Source of the DNA: Collinsella sp. An7
GTDB lineage: Bacteria > Actinomycetota > Coriobacteriia > Coriobacteriales > Coriobacteriaceae
Direction of reading: 5' to 3'
Assembly (NCBI RefSeq): GCF_002159335.1
Contig: NZ_NFHP01000002.1
Span: 1 to 64,000, forward strand
DNA: 64,000 bases
The notes under the pieces are model-generated. The model saw only the letters and a list, made by a program, of their open reading frames with translations, searched no databases and had not been told where the DNA came from. The stretch's first letter is position 1, and the number at the start of each line of letters is the position of its first letter. Position numbers and translations under genes: made by a program. Shown piece by piece: positions 8,536 through 17,347 of this stretch.

Positions 8536-9657
8536 TTAGTCGGGTCGCCATACGTAGAGTGAAAGAGTTCTGCACACAACAGAATCCCAATCGCACTCGG
8601 ACTCAATGCGCACACGGGCCAAATCTCCTAGCCTGGTAGCGCGGGCATAATCGCTGAGTAAAAGCCGAAGTGCCCTGCACAGATCTCCCGCATCGCCATT
8701 CCGAAAGGTAATCCCAGCATTTTCGATGACATCGGTACATTCAGGGATATCGCTCGTCACACAGCAGCAGCCATGCGCCATGGCCTCCAACAGGCTCATG
8801 GGCATGCCCTCCACGTCGGACGGGAGCACGTAGAGGTAGGCGTTGGAGTAGAGCTCCTCCAACGTTCGGCCCTCGACAAACCCCGCCATGATGACGCGAG
8901 GGTCGCGCGCGGCGAGGGCGCGGACCTCCTCGTAAAACCCCGTCGTGTCGGACGAGCCCCCCGCTATCACCAGGCGCTTGTCGGTATCCAACTGTCGGAA
9001 CGCCTCCAACAGCAGTTCGGGGCGCTTCTCCGGCACGATGCGGCCGAGGTAGAGGAGGTACGAGCCCTCCGAAAGGCCCCATCGCTCCGTGATGAGTTCG
9101 GCGGGGACGCGCTTGGCGACGTCCACGCCGTTGGGTATGAAACGGGCCCCACGGCCGTACGTGTTTTGGAAATAGTCCTGCACGGACCTCGACAGCACGA
9201 TGAGCGCATCGGCATTCTTGACCGCCACGCGCTCGCCGCGCTTGATAACGCGGGAGGCGATGCCGCCCCACTTGGCGCGCCGCCAGTCGAGCCCGTGGAT
9301 GGTCGCCACGGTGCGGATGCCCGCATGGGAAGCGAGCGCCAGCGCGTTGCAGGGCCCCTCGGCGTGGTAGTGGATGACATCCGGACGGTCCTTTACGGCT
9401 ACCCGCGTGGCAGCGTAGGCCGACGTGAGGGCCGCGAGGCCCTTGATATTCACCGTGCGTACCGGCACGACGCGCACGCCCTCGTACTCGTAGGGCTCAA
9501 TCGGCGTAGGCTCGCCGTTCACATCGGTGCCGGAGCGGTCGTAGCAGGTCACCTCGTGGCCGAGAGCCGCCATGCGGGTTGCCAGCTCGGTCACGACGAC
9601 CTCGATCCCGCCCTCGCGCGAGCCCGTCCGCTTCTGCCCGATCATCGCTATGCGCAC
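8536..9657 (-). CDS. Family 4 glycosyltransferase
   Basis: The chosen start is GTG at 9657, giving VRIAMIGQKRTGSREGGIE. It lies behind a ggggggaa ribosome site and overlaps the upstream gene by 10 bases; a longer frame to 9816 would run through the neighbour. The 373-residue product is a GT-B enzyme of family 4: the N-terminal GGIEVVVTELATRMAALGHEV loop, HYHAEGPCNAL, IPNGVD near the middle, LYLGRIVPEKRPELLLEAF, and the nucleotide-sugar end VLPSDVEGMPMSLLEAMAHG with its EX7E-type glutamates. Donor and acceptor are unknown. Confidence 0.85.
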   Translation of the reverse strand: MRIAMIGQKRTGSREGGIEVVVTELATRMAALGHEVTCYDRSGTDVNGEPTPIEPYEYEGVRVVPVRTVNIKGLAALTSAYAATRVAVKDRPDVIHYHAEGPCNALALASHAGIRTVATIHGLDWRRAKWGGIASRVIKRGERVAVKNADALIVLSRSVQDYFQNTYGRGARFIPNGVDVAKRVPAELITERWGLSEGSYLLYLGRIVPEKRPELLLEAFRQLDTDKRLVIAGGSSDTTGFYEEVRALAARDPRVIMAGFVEGRTLEELYSNAYLYVLPSDVEGMPMSLLEAMAHGCCCVTSDIPECTDVIENAGITFRNGDAGDLCRALRLLLSDYARATRLGDLARVRIESECDWDSVVCRTLSLYVWRPD

Positions 9658-10790
9658 GGCTTCCCCCCGTCCTTCTCGGCGTCGCCGTAGAGCGAGAGAT
9701 AGGCATCCGCGAGCCCCCTCGCGGCGCGATGAATCTCGTAGCCGGCGTCGGAGAGGATGCCGATCGACCCCGCGAGGCGGCTCTCGCACAAAAGACGGGA
9801 CGCGGCGTCCGCCCACGTCCCGATGGGGGCGTCGAGCGGCAGGGCCTCCGCCGTCGGGAGGAGCAGCGACTCGCCGGACACCGAGTCGGACGCAAGGATG
9901 GGCAGCCCGTTCGCCTGCGCCTCTATGAGCGCCAACGGGATTCCCTCGTGGGTACTGGGGAACACGACGGCGTCGAACGCGTTGACAACGCGCGCGACGT
10001 CGCCCCTGACGCCCAGGAAGCGGACGCAGCCGGAGAGACCCGCGCTCTCGGCCGCCCGCTCGACCTCCGGGCGGAGCTCCCCGTCACCGACGAGGACGAG
10101 GACGGCGTCCTCGCCCCTCGAGCGAAGCTCACCGAGGAGTCTGACGAGAAGCGCCTGGTTCTTGGCCATGGAGAAGCGGCCGACGTGACCGATCGCCTTC
10201 TGGCCCGGTTCGATCCCGACCTCGGAGCGGACCTCCCCGCGGACAACGGCGTCGAAGCGGTACGCCTCGAGGTCGATGGCGTTCCTCACGACGCGAATCT
10301 CGCCCCGGCGCGACTCGCCGAACAGGTAGATGCCGGACGCCATGCTGCAGGCCCAGTAGCGGTTCGCGACCTTCGGCAGCCTCCGGCGCGCCAGCTCCTT
10401 GACGGGGTACTTGAGGTCGCGGTCCACCGACTCGTTGTGCGAGTGGGCGATCCTCACCGGCACGCCGCACGACTTCGCCATCGCCAGGGGGAACGCCGAC
10501 ATGGAATCGATATGGGAATGCACAACCGGGTAGCGGTGCTCCGCAAAGAAGCGACGCATGAACTTCCGGTATGCTGGCCAGTGCTGCGGGTAGAGCCTCG
10601 GGGCGCGGTATATCCTGCCGCCAAGCGACTCGATCTCGTCATCATAGTCCCCACGCCAGTCCCGGTGGGTGAGGAAGTCGAGCTGGACGCTGTCCCGGTC
10701 GAACTCCCGGTAGTAGTTCATGAGCATCGTCTCGAGACCGGCGCGGTCCATCGCGTTCACGACCTCCAGGATGCGTATCGGCTCCGCCAT
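9648..10790 (-). CDS. Family 4 glycosyltransferase (EpsF-like)
   Basis: This 380-residue GT-B glycosyltransferase starts MAEPIRILEVVNAMDRAGLE. The N-terminal glycine/glutamate loop (AGLETMLMNYYRE) and AHSHNESVDRD resemble EpsF-type enzymes. The C-terminal half has IGHVGRFSMAKNQALLVRLL and VVFPSTHEGIPLALIEAQANGLP, the family-4 donor site. It overlaps the sugar-transferase gene start region by one base (10790) and the next glycosyltransferase by 10, so translation is coupled. It is predicted to extend the lipid-linked first sugar. Confidence 0.85.
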   Translation of the reverse strand: MAEPIRILEVVNAMDRAGLETMLMNYYREFDRDSVQLDFLTHRDWRGDYDDEIESLGGRIYRAPRLYPQHWPAYRKFMRRFFAEHRYPVVHSHIDSMSAFPLAMAKSCGVPVRIAHSHNESVDRDLKYPVKELARRRLPKVANRYWACSMASGIYLFGESRRGEIRVVRNAIDLEAYRFDAVVRGEVRSEVGIEPGQKAIGHVGRFSMAKNQALLVRLLGELRSRGEDAVLVLVGDGELRPEVERAAESAGLSGCVRFLGVRGDVARVVNAFDAVVFPSTHEGIPLALIEAQANGLPILASDSVSGESLLLPTAEALPLDAPIGTWADAASRLLCESRLAGSIGILSDAGYEIHRAARGLADAYLSLYGDAEKDGGKPCA

Positions 10791-11698
10791 CAGTACGCCC
10801 CCTTCCCGTCGAGCATGGAGCGCAGCGTTCCGAAGACGAGCGCGAGGTCGTGTCGGAACGAGCTCGTCTCTATGTAGTCGAGGTCGGCGTCGACCATCCC
10901 CTCGAACGTCGAGTCGGAGCGCTCGCCCGCCTGCCAGGCCCCGCCGCAGCCGGGCTTGACGGCGAGCCTTCGCATGGCACGCCCGTCGTACTGCATAACC
11001 TCGCTGGGCAGCGCGGGGCGAGGCCCGATGAGCGACATCTGCCCGGCGAAGACGTTCAGCAACTGCGGTAGCTCATCAATCGAATGCCTGCGGATGAACT
11101 TTCCAATGCCGGGAATAACACGCGGGTCGTCCTTGATTTTGAACATGGGGCCGTCGGCCTCGTTCAAATCCTTCAGTTCGTCGAGCAGCTTGTCGGCATG
11201 TGGGACCATGGAGCGGAACTTCCACATGCGAAAGAGGTAAAACGTGCCGTCACGACGTACCCGCCCCACGCGCAACTGGCTATAGAGCGGACCGGCGCCG
11301 GGCGAAGCTATGCAGATCGCCGCAGATAAAACAACGCTGGGGACCAGCAGCACAACAATGACAGCGCCCGATGCCACGATATCGATAATACGTTTGACCG
11401 TGCGGTACGCGTGCCGATCGAGGAGAGGCTGCACTCCGGAGTCGGCACCGTACAGCATATGCGCCGCCTCAGAATCGGTAACATCCGCGCGAGTCCAAGA
11501 TCCATGCACCTCGCCAGCAGAAGCCGCTGACGAATCATGGTTTTGAGCTGAGCCAGTCCCTGCCTGCAGTTCGGCCACAGACACCTGCAACGCTGGCTTT
11601 TCCGCAGCAGCCATCACGCACGCCCCCGCGGCGCTATCCCGAGCATCGAGTGCCCCCGCCGCCGCATGTGCGGAGTTATGTCCTGCGATTCGTTCCAT
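10790..11698 (-). CDS. Initiating sugar transferase (undecaprenyl-phosphate sugar phosphotransferase)
   Basis: This 302-residue protein has a poorly conserved, probably cytoplasmic N-terminal segment of about 105 residues. One membrane segment follows (IIDIVASGAVIVVLLVPSVV), then the catalytic bacterial sugar transferase domain: QLRVGRVRRDGTFYLFRMWKF, RRHSIDELPQLLNVFAGQMS, LIGPRPALPSEV, VKPGCGGAWQ. This domain transfers a sugar-1-phosphate onto undecaprenyl phosphate, the first step of repeat-unit assembly. It is the first enzyme gene after the antiterminator. The start used follows a ggggtggg site; an internal ATG near residue 29 is possible. Confidence 0.85.
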   Translation of the reverse strand: MERIAGHNSAHAAAGALDARDSAAGACVMAAAEKPALQVSVAELQAGTGSAQNHDSSAASAGEVHGSWTRADVTDSEAAHMLYGADSGVQPLLDRHAYRTVKRIIDIVASGAVIVVLLVPSVVLSAAICIASPGAGPLYSQLRVGRVRRDGTFYLFRMWKFRSMVPHADKLLDELKDLNEADGPMFKIKDDPRVIPGIGKFIRRHSIDELPQLLNVFAGQMSLIGPRPALPSEVMQYDGRAMRRLAVKPGCGGAWQAGERSDSTFEGMVDADLDYIETSSFRHDLALVFGTLRSMLDGKGAY

Positions 11699-11741
11699 CC
11701 CACCCCGTCACCGGTCCCCAAAAATCAGCGCGTTGGCGCCG

Positions 11742-12350
11742 TTAGCTCTTACTCGGAACGCTGAGCGGCACGCTCTCCACAAAGCCGCCGTCCGCGTCCG
11801 CCACACGCACGCGGCAGAAGCGCTTGTGGCGGTTGAGCCCGCTCAGCCGGTCCTCTTGGCCCACGAGCGGCCCCTCCTCAACGTGGAGCGCGCCGTCCGC
11901 GATCACCGCCGTAGAGCTGCGGATCACGTGTCGCTCGTCCATCGCGGCGACAAACCAGTCCCGTGCCTCGTCGGCAAGCGGAGCCCACGAGCGCTCGTCG
12001 GCAGCGGCGGGACGCACCGGGAGCGTAAGCGTGCCGAGTGCCTTGGAAAGCGCCGCGGCGTCTCCTGTCACCGCAAAGATGAATCCCGGATACATCACGC
12101 ATTCCTGCGTAAACCACTCACCCGAGCGCTTCATCCAGCGCTCGCGCATGATGACAAAGGCATCGGCCAGAACGTCGCGCGGTACCAACCGGAGCACGTC
12201 CCCGCAAAGCGACCGCTCGCGGCCTTCCGGCACCTGGATGAGATACCAGCGCAAACGCCCCCGTGGCGAGCGACGTCCGCGCGGCAACCCATCTGCCAAA
12301 CGCACACCGCGCCGACCAGACGCAGCGGAAACCCTCTCCGCAACCGGCAT
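11742..12350 (-). CDS. loaP: NusG-like specialised antiterminator (LoaP/RfaH type)
   Basis: The start at 12350 (ATGCCGGTTGCG) follows a strong ggggaggg ribosome site, so I prefer it to the longer frame from 12422. The 202-residue product has the NusG N-terminal domain beginning LRWYLIQVPEGRERSLCGDV and continuing KRSGEWFTQECVMYPGFIFAV, then a short C-terminal region. Specialised NusG paralogues of this kind lead long polysaccharide operons and let RNA polymerase read through terminators. Its place as first gene of an 11-gene minus-strand cluster fits that job. The exact paralogue (LoaP rather than another NusG-SP) is inferred from lineage and context. Confidence 0.7.
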   Translation of the reverse strand: MPVAERVSAASGRRGVRLADGLPRGRRSPRGRLRWYLIQVPEGRERSLCGDVLRLVPRDVLADAFVIMRERWMKRSGEWFTQECVMYPGFIFAVTGDAAALSKALGTLTLPVRPAAADERSWAPLADEARDWFVAAMDERHVIRSSTAVIADGALHVEEGPLVGQEDRLSGLNRHKRFCRVRVADADGGFVESVPLSVPSKS

Positions 12351-12940
12351 CCCAGCCCTCCCCTCGGCCACGCACGCTCCGCAAAGCGCAGAAAGATACA
12401 CCTTTCTAACCCCTAAAAACATGCCAATTATATACGTCCCCTACCATAAGGCAAACGCAAAGACCCAACTCCACAACTCAGCCAACGACCCCGCGTTTCG
12501 ATAGGCCGATTGCGTAAAAGGTGTACCTTTTTACGCCTATCTACCTGCTTATTCTTGCGATTTATGGGAATCTTAGGAGGCGCCTCTCCCCTTCTGCGCC
12601 ACTGCGGTGCAGCACCTTTGCGGCCCGCGCGTGCTTAGGTATCCCCCTCACGTTTTCTCTGCGCTGTGCGCCGCATCGCGGGCGCTCCCCGCACGCGCTC
12701 CCTGCGCAACCAGCACGGATGACGCATCGCACGCGGACGCACCGCCTCACCCTCGCAACAACGGCAAGAGGCATGTCATGATTTCGTAAAGAAACGCGGG
12801 CTCTCGGACGCTCTGCCTATCGGATGCTCTGCCCATCGAGCGCGCTGGCCCTCGGACTCCCTTGCACCCCGGCCCTCTGGAAGTTTGGTCCTCCGGCGCC
12901 TAAGCCCTCTGGCACCCCGTCCCTCCGGCGCCTCTGAATC
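12351..12940. other. Gene-free upstream region of the exopolysaccharide cluster
   Basis: I see no convincing gene here. The part next to the antiterminator should hold the cluster promoter and leader. A palindrome at 12501-12540 is listed separately. Bases 12800-12940 are low-complexity, with repeated variants of ccctcggcgcc/ccctctggcacc, immediately before the left end of the IS element. Confidence 0.5.
12501..12540. promoter_or_regulatory. Palindrome upstream of the exopolysaccharide cluster
   Basis: The arms gcgtaaaaggt (12512-12522) and acctttttacgc (12525-12536) pair with a single extra T around a 2-base centre. Outer ataggc/gcctat bases extend the symmetry. It lies about 150 bases upstream of the antiterminator start. 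It could be a repressor operator or a leader hairpin, but no matching regulator is identifiable. Confidence 0.45.
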
Positions 12941-13016
12941 TGAATCTGCCCCATTCCCGTTGACACACGGAGTTCCGTCTCGGCATGATGCCGTGAACGG
13001 GGAAGGGGGGCATGGG

Positions 13017-13304
13017 GTGGGACATCCGCCGCCCGAGTATTCGGCCGAGTTCAAGCGGCAGGCGGTGAGGCCGTACGGGGAGCGGGGCGGCACCTACGCC
13101 GAGACCGCGCGGGAGCTCGGGGTCGACGCCGGCAGCATATCGGACTGGGTCAGGAGGGCCGACACCGCCCAGGCGCCGCCCGAGGACAACCCCTTCAAGG
13201 TGGCCGAGGAGAACCGGCGCCTGTGCAGGGAGGTCGAACGGCTGGGGCGCGAGAACGAGGTGCTTTTGAAAGCGAGCGCCCTCTTCGCCGGCAGGCAGCT
13301 GTAG
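13017..13304 (+). CDS. IS3-family transposase OrfA
   Basis: The proposed GTG start at 13017 follows a ggaagggggg site, giving 95 residues: YSAEFKRQAVRPYGERGG, then a helix-turn-helix (YAETARELGVDAGSISDWVRR) and a leucine-zipper-like tail (EENRRLCREVERLGRENEVL). This is the DNA-binding half of the transposase. A longer frame starts at 12885 but would run through the left inverted repeat. OrfB is in the -1 frame relative to it, as expected for IS3 elements made by ribosomal frameshifting. Confidence 0.8.
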   Translation: MGHPPPEYSAEFKRQAVRPYGERGGTYAETARELGVDAGSISDWVRRADTAQAPPEDNPFKVAEENRRLCREVERLGRENEVLLKASALFAGRQL

Positions 13305-14215
13305 GGGCCCGGGCGGAGAGGGCGAAGCTCGCTTTCATATTGCTCAACGAAGGAGCCTGGAGCGTGTCCGAGACGTGCCGCGCGCCCCATGTCGCCCGCC
13401 AGGGCTACTGCGCGTGGAGGAAGAGGCGGCCGAGCGCGCGCGACGGGAGGGACGCCGAGCTCGCCGGGAAGATCTCCGAGATATACGGGGCGAGCCGGGG
13501 AAGCTACGGGGCGCCGAAGGTCTTCGCCGAGCTCAAGAGGGCCGGCGAGCGGACCTCGCGCAAGCGCGTCGCGCGCCTCATGCGCGACAACGGCATGGTC
13601 GGAGCGACGCGCGGCTGCGCCAGGAGGCCGAAGGGCGCGGCCAAACCGGCCGCGCCGCAGGCGAACGCGGCTCCCGACCCGGTCAAGCGAGACTTCTCGG
13701 CGGACGGGCCGAACCGCGCATGGTTCGCGGACATCACCTACGTGCGCACGCACCGGGGATGGCCCTGCCTCGCCGTGGTCATGGACATATGGTCGAGGAT
13801 GATAGTCGGTTGGTCGATGCCCCCGCACATGACGGCCGACCTTGCCGACGACGCGCTCAAGATGGCGATAGCGAGACGGAGCCCGAAGAGGGGGTGCGTC
13901 CACCACAGCGACCACGGCTCCCAGTACGTGTCGCTGCTGCCGGGCAAGACGATGCGCGAAGCCGGCATCAGGCCCTCGATGGGGTCGGCCTCGTCCCCGT
14001 GGGACAACGCCGCGATGGAGTCGCTGATGGGGCCCATCAAGTCCGAGTGCGCACACGACCGCACGTTCGAGACGCGCGAGCAGGCAGCCCTCGAAATCTT
14101 CGAGTACATCGAGTGCTTCTACAACCGGGTGCGGACCCACTCGGCGCTGGGGCACCTCAGCCCCGAGGAGTTCGAGGCGAGGCATATGGAGGGCGCCGCC
14201 AAAACGGCGGCGTAA
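13223..14215 (+). CDS. IS3-family transposase OrfB (DDE)
   Basis: This is the catalytic half. A HTH_21-like segment (ISEIYGASRGSYGAPKVFAEL) is followed by the rve integrase core with the DDE residues in FADITYVRTHRGW, CVHHSDHGSQY and SPWDNAAMESLMGPIKSE. It ends VRTHSALGHLSPEEFEARH. The first roughly 30 codons overlap OrfA in the -1 frame, and the run cttttgaaag near 13264 is a candidate slip site for making the OrfAB fusion. The frame is intact, so the element may be active. Confidence 0.85.
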   Translation: MQGGRTAGARERGAFESERPLRRQAAVGARAERAKLAFILLNEGAWSVSETCRAPHVARQGYCAWRKRRPSARDGRDAELAGKISEIYGASRGSYGAPKVFAELKRAGERTSRKRVARLMRDNGMVGATRGCARRPKGAAKPAAPQANAAPDPVKRDFSADGPNRAWFADITYVRTHRGWPCLAVVMDIWSRMIVGWSMPPHMTADLADDALKMAIARRSPKRGCVHHSDHGSQYVSLLPGKTMREAGIRPSMGSASSPWDNAAMESLMGPIKSECAHDRTFETREQAALEIFEYIECFYNRVRTHSALGHLSPEEFEARHMEGAAKTAA

Positions 14216-14400
14216 GGATGTAAACGGAATCGGGGCAAATTCATCTCCGGCGACGACCATCTCGTCCCCGGCAAGCACGGGAGGCTGAGCAGGTCCGGTC
14301 TCAGGCACGTCGTCGAGAGCCATTCGGCGGCGGCGCGCTCGGCCGGCGCGGACGTCCCCGCGCGGCGACGCGCTGACGGGGCAAGGCGAACCCGATCGCA

Positions 14401-15423
14401 TCACCTCAATCCGAGCGCCGGGGCCATCACGTTAAGCAGAGCGCGCGCGTGCGCTGCCGACGCACCGAGGCAGGGCACGTAGGCAAAAGCGTCGTCAGGA
14501 GCCCCCGGGCGGTTGCGGAAAAACGCAGCGCGCAAGACCTGCTCAACGTCGTAACGCGTCTCAAGGCAATCGATCGAGAAGCCCGGGCAGCACACCACGA
14601 GGTTTCGCGTGCCGTCCCGCGCGACCTTCTCGACCGCCGCCGTTGCAAAGGGGCCGGTCCACTTGCGGCCGTCCTCAAAGCGCGACTGGAAGGCGCACGC
14701 CCACGCGCCCTCAGGAGCGCCAAGCTCGCGGACAATCCCGGCAACGGAGCGATCGACCTGCTCGGGATAGGTGTCGCCCCTGCGCACGTCTGCGAGCGGC
14801 ACCGCATGGAAGGATAGGAGCAGGCAGTCGCGGCGCGCGTCAAACCCCGCGGCGCGCACCGTGTCCGCTATCGCCCGCTGCCAGCCGCCGTCGTCGCCAT
14901 AGCCCTCCACGGTTACCAGCGGCGGATGCCAGCCCACCTCGTCCTGCGCCGCCCGCAGCGCCTGGAGGGCGGCCCCCGTTGTGGAGCGCGCGGTTTGCGG
15001 ATAGAGGGGCACGACGAGGACGCGCTCGCACCCCTGCGCGCGAAGCTCGGACAACGACGCCGCAAGCGAGGGCAGGCCGTACATCATGCCGGCGCGCACT
15101 GCCACGCGCCCCGCGCCGAACCGCGCGGCGGCCTCGCGCTCCACGGCGGCGGCGAGGCGCCGGCACCCGTTCACCAGCGGCGAGCCGTCCTCCCAGATGG
15201 AGCGGTACCGAGACGCGCTGACCGGCGCGCGGCGCGGCAGGATCGCGTGGTTGAGCACGAGGCGCCACAGCGGCTTGGGCAGGGGGCGAATCATGTCGTC
15301 CATGAGGAACTCGGAGAGATACGCGCGGACTGCCGCCTCGGTGGGGGCGTCGGGCGACCCCGTATTGACGAGCAGCACGCCCACGCGCGCGGAATCAGCA
15401 GGCAGGTCGCAGCCGGCATCCAT
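14401..15423 (-). CDS. hemH: Ferrochelatase family protein (HemH/CpfC)
   Basis: The start at 15423 (MDAGCDLPADSARVGVLLVN) is chosen because an AAGGGGG site lies 6 bases upstream. The 340-residue product has ferrochelatase landmarks: VLLVNTGSPDAP at the N terminus, MMYGLPSLAASL, LLSFHAVPLADVRRGDTYP with the catalytic His, FQSRFEDGRKWTGP, and CPGFSIDCLETRYDVE. In Gram-positive bacteria this family inserts iron into coproporphyrin. No other haem-synthesis gene is in the window. It is downstream of two ABC half-transporter genes on the same strand, which may hint at tetrapyrrole or iron handling. Confidence 0.85.
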   Translation of the reverse strand: MDAGCDLPADSARVGVLLVNTGSPDAPTEAAVRAYLSEFLMDDMIRPLPKPLWRLVLNHAILPRRAPVSASRYRSIWEDGSPLVNGCRRLAAAVEREAAARFGAGRVAVRAGMMYGLPSLAASLSELRAQGCERVLVVPLYPQTARSTTGAALQALRAAQDEVGWHPPLVTVEGYGDDGGWQRAIADTVRAAGFDARRDCLLLSFHAVPLADVRRGDTYPEQVDRSVAGIVRELGAPEGAWACAFQSRFEDGRKWTGPFATAAVEKVARDGTRNLVVCCPGFSIDCLETRYDVEQVLRAAFFRNRPGAPDDAFAYVPCLGASAAHARALLNVMAPALGLR

Positions 15424-15571
15424 GAGAGCCCCCTTGTCAGCAGCAATGCGCAAAACGAGGACATGGTACCACGCATGGAGGCGGGGGCGCCGCAGCGCCC
15501 CCGTCCGGTACCATGAGCTCGCACCCAAGCAGGGCAAGCCCCTGCCCAGCCCATCCCGCTGCAGGGCCACG

Positions 15572-17347
15572 CTACAGGGTCCAATCCTCGCTCTCGGTCT
15601 GCAGGCGCACCATGCGGGCAAACAGGCCGCCTGCCGCCATGAGCTCGGCCGGCGTGCCCTGTTCCGCCACGCTGCCGCCCTCCAGCACCACGATCTGGTC
15701 GGCCGCCTGCACGGTCCGCATGCGGTGCGCGATCACGATGACGGTCTTGCCCGCGAGCAGCCGCGAGAGCGCCTCCTGCACCTGCGTCTCGTTCTCGACG
15801 TCCAAGCTCGCCGTGGCCTCGTCCAGCAGCACGATGGGTGCGTCTTTGAGCAGCGCGCGGGCGATCGAGATGCGCTGGCGCTCGCCACCGGAGAGGCGGG
15901 CGCCGTTCTCGCCGATCATCGTGGCGTAGCCTTGCGGCATGCGGCCCACGAACTCGTCGCAGTTGGCCGCGCGCGCCGCTGCCAGCACCTCCTCGTCGGT
16001 GGCGCCACGCCGCCCCAGGCGGATGTTCTCCATCACGGTGTCGTCAAAGAGCGTCACGTCCTGGAAGACCACGGAGAAGTCGCCGAGAAGCACCTCGGGG
16101 TCCACGGTGGAGACGTCCACGCCGCCCACGGTCACGCGCCCGGAGCTCGCGTCCCAGAGCCGGCAGGCAAGCCGCGCGCAGGTGGACTTGCCGCTCCCGC
16201 TCGGCCCCACGAGCGCCGTGACCTCGCCCGCGTGCGCGGTGAAGCTCACGTCCTCGAGCACCTTCTCGCCGTCCTTCTCGTACGAGAAGCCTACGTGCTC
16301 AAACGCCACGTCGTGGCCGGCGGGCGCGTACGCCTCGCCACCCGCCGCCAGCGGCTCGTCGAAGAAGCTCCGCATGCGGGCGGAGGCCGTGCGGGCCGAG
16401 AACAGCTCGGCGATGAGCATGAGCGCCTGATCGAAGGGCGCGTAGATGCGGCTCACCACCAAAAGGAAGCAGAAGAGCGTGAGGAAGTCGCAGGCGCCCT
16501 CGAGCACGAGGGAGGCGCCGGCCAGCAGCGTGGTGGCGAACCCCAGGCGCAGCACCACCTGGGCGCCGTTGACGCACACGCCGCATGCCAGCTCGCTGCG
16601 CACAGCGGAGCGCTCGGCCGCGTCCACGCTCTCGTACACGCGCTCAAGGTAGCGCTCCTCCTGGTTGGTGGCGCGCACCTCGCGCACGCACTCCAGCGCC
16701 TCCTGGACAAGCTCGGAGGTCTTGAGCCCCGCCAGGCGCGTCGCGCGCATGAGCGGCTGGAGCTTTGAGCGCACGCCGAACAGCAGAAGCAGCGCCACCG
16801 GGCCCGACCACATCGAGGCCACGGCGAGCCGCCAGTCAAAGGCGGCGAGGCCCACGAAGGCGATGGCCATGGTGGCGTAGGCGCCGTAGAGCTCGGGCAG
16901 CACGTGGCTGTAGGCGTGCTCGGTGGTCTTGACGTCGGTCATGAGCGTCTCGGTGAGGTCGGCGAGGTCGCGCCGGCCGAAAAACGACAGCGGCAGCCTC
17001 CGCAGGCGCTCGGCGAGGGCGATGCGCTGCCGGCCGCTCTCCTTGTAGATGACGCCGTACTGGTAGTAGTACTGAAACCGTTCGCACACGAAGAGCACGA
17101 CGAGGTACGCGGCCAGCACCGCCACCCACCCCGCAACGGGCACGGCAAGCGGATCGAAGCCGAGCGCGCCCCACGGCCTCAGCGCAACCGCGCCGCCCGT
17201 GAGCCGCGCCACCAGCGCGCTCATGACCGCGAACACGAACCCCACCCCCGCGAAGACCACGAGGTTGGTGACGGTGGTCCACACCGCGCCCAACAGCACG
17301 TTCCGCGCGCCCTCGTCCGTGAGGGCGTACTTCTCTTTTACCGACAT
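15572..17347 (-). CDS. ABC half-transporter, exporter fold (second of pair)
   Basis: This 591-residue protein has an N-terminal six-helix membrane domain and a C-terminal ATPase. ATPase motifs: Walker A GPSGSGKST near residue 381, signature LSGGERQR, Walker B IVLLDEATASLD and the switch His in VIAHRMRTV. Its start is separated from the stop of the upstream half-transporter by no spacer bases, so the two are co-translated and probably form a heterodimer. Exporter-fold pairs beside an AraC regulator include the siderophore importers YbtP/YbtQ, so import of an iron complex is one option and drug or peptide export another. Confidence 0.8.
   Translation of the reverse strand: MSVKEKYALTDEGARNVLLGAVWTTVTNLVVFAGVGFVFAVMSALVARLTGGAVALRPWGALGFDPLAVPVAGWVAVLAAYLVVLFVCERFQYYYQYGVIYKESGRQRIALAERLRRLPLSFFGRRDLADLTETLMTDVKTTEHAYSHVLPELYGAYATMAIAFVGLAAFDWRLAVASMWSGPVALLLLFGVRSKLQPLMRATRLAGLKTSELVQEALECVREVRATNQEERYLERVYESVDAAERSAVRSELACGVCVNGAQVVLRLGFATTLLAGASLVLEGACDFLTLFCFLLVVSRIYAPFDQALMLIAELFSARTASARMRSFFDEPLAAGGEAYAPAGHDVAFEHVGFSYEKDGEKVLEDVSFTAHAGEVTALVGPSGSGKSTCARLACRLWDASSGRVTVGGVDVSTVDPEVLLGDFSVVFQDVTLFDDTVMENIRLGRRGATDEEVLAAARAANCDEFVGRMPQGYATMIGENGARLSGGERQRISIARALLKDAPIVLLDEATASLDVENETQVQEALSRLLAGKTVIVIAHRMRTVQAADQIVVLEGGSVAEQGTPAELMAAGGLFARMVRLQTESEDWTL

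Larger units (their letters stand above)
12941..14243 (+). mobile_element. IS3-family insertion sequence
   Basis: About 1.3 kb with two overlapping transposase frames. The ends form imperfect 25-bp inverted repeats: tgaatctgccccattcccgt (from 12941) against tgaatttgccccgattccgt read on the minus strand from 14243. Size, gene order and the DDE transposase place it in the IS3 family. I found no clear target-site duplication, and the exact end bases could be off by a few. It sits between the exopolysaccharide promoter region and the ferrochelatase gene. Confidence 0.8.

Noticed and set aside
12800-12940. Possible small gene on the minus strand (Gly/Arg-rich, up to 13093)
   Set aside because: It is low-complexity repeat sequence crossing the inverted repeat of the IS element; no ribosome site or family.
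13094-14404. A 436-codon minus-strand frame beside ferrochelatase
   Set aside because: It lies opposite the DDE transposase gene and reads as Arg/Pro-rich antisense sequence.
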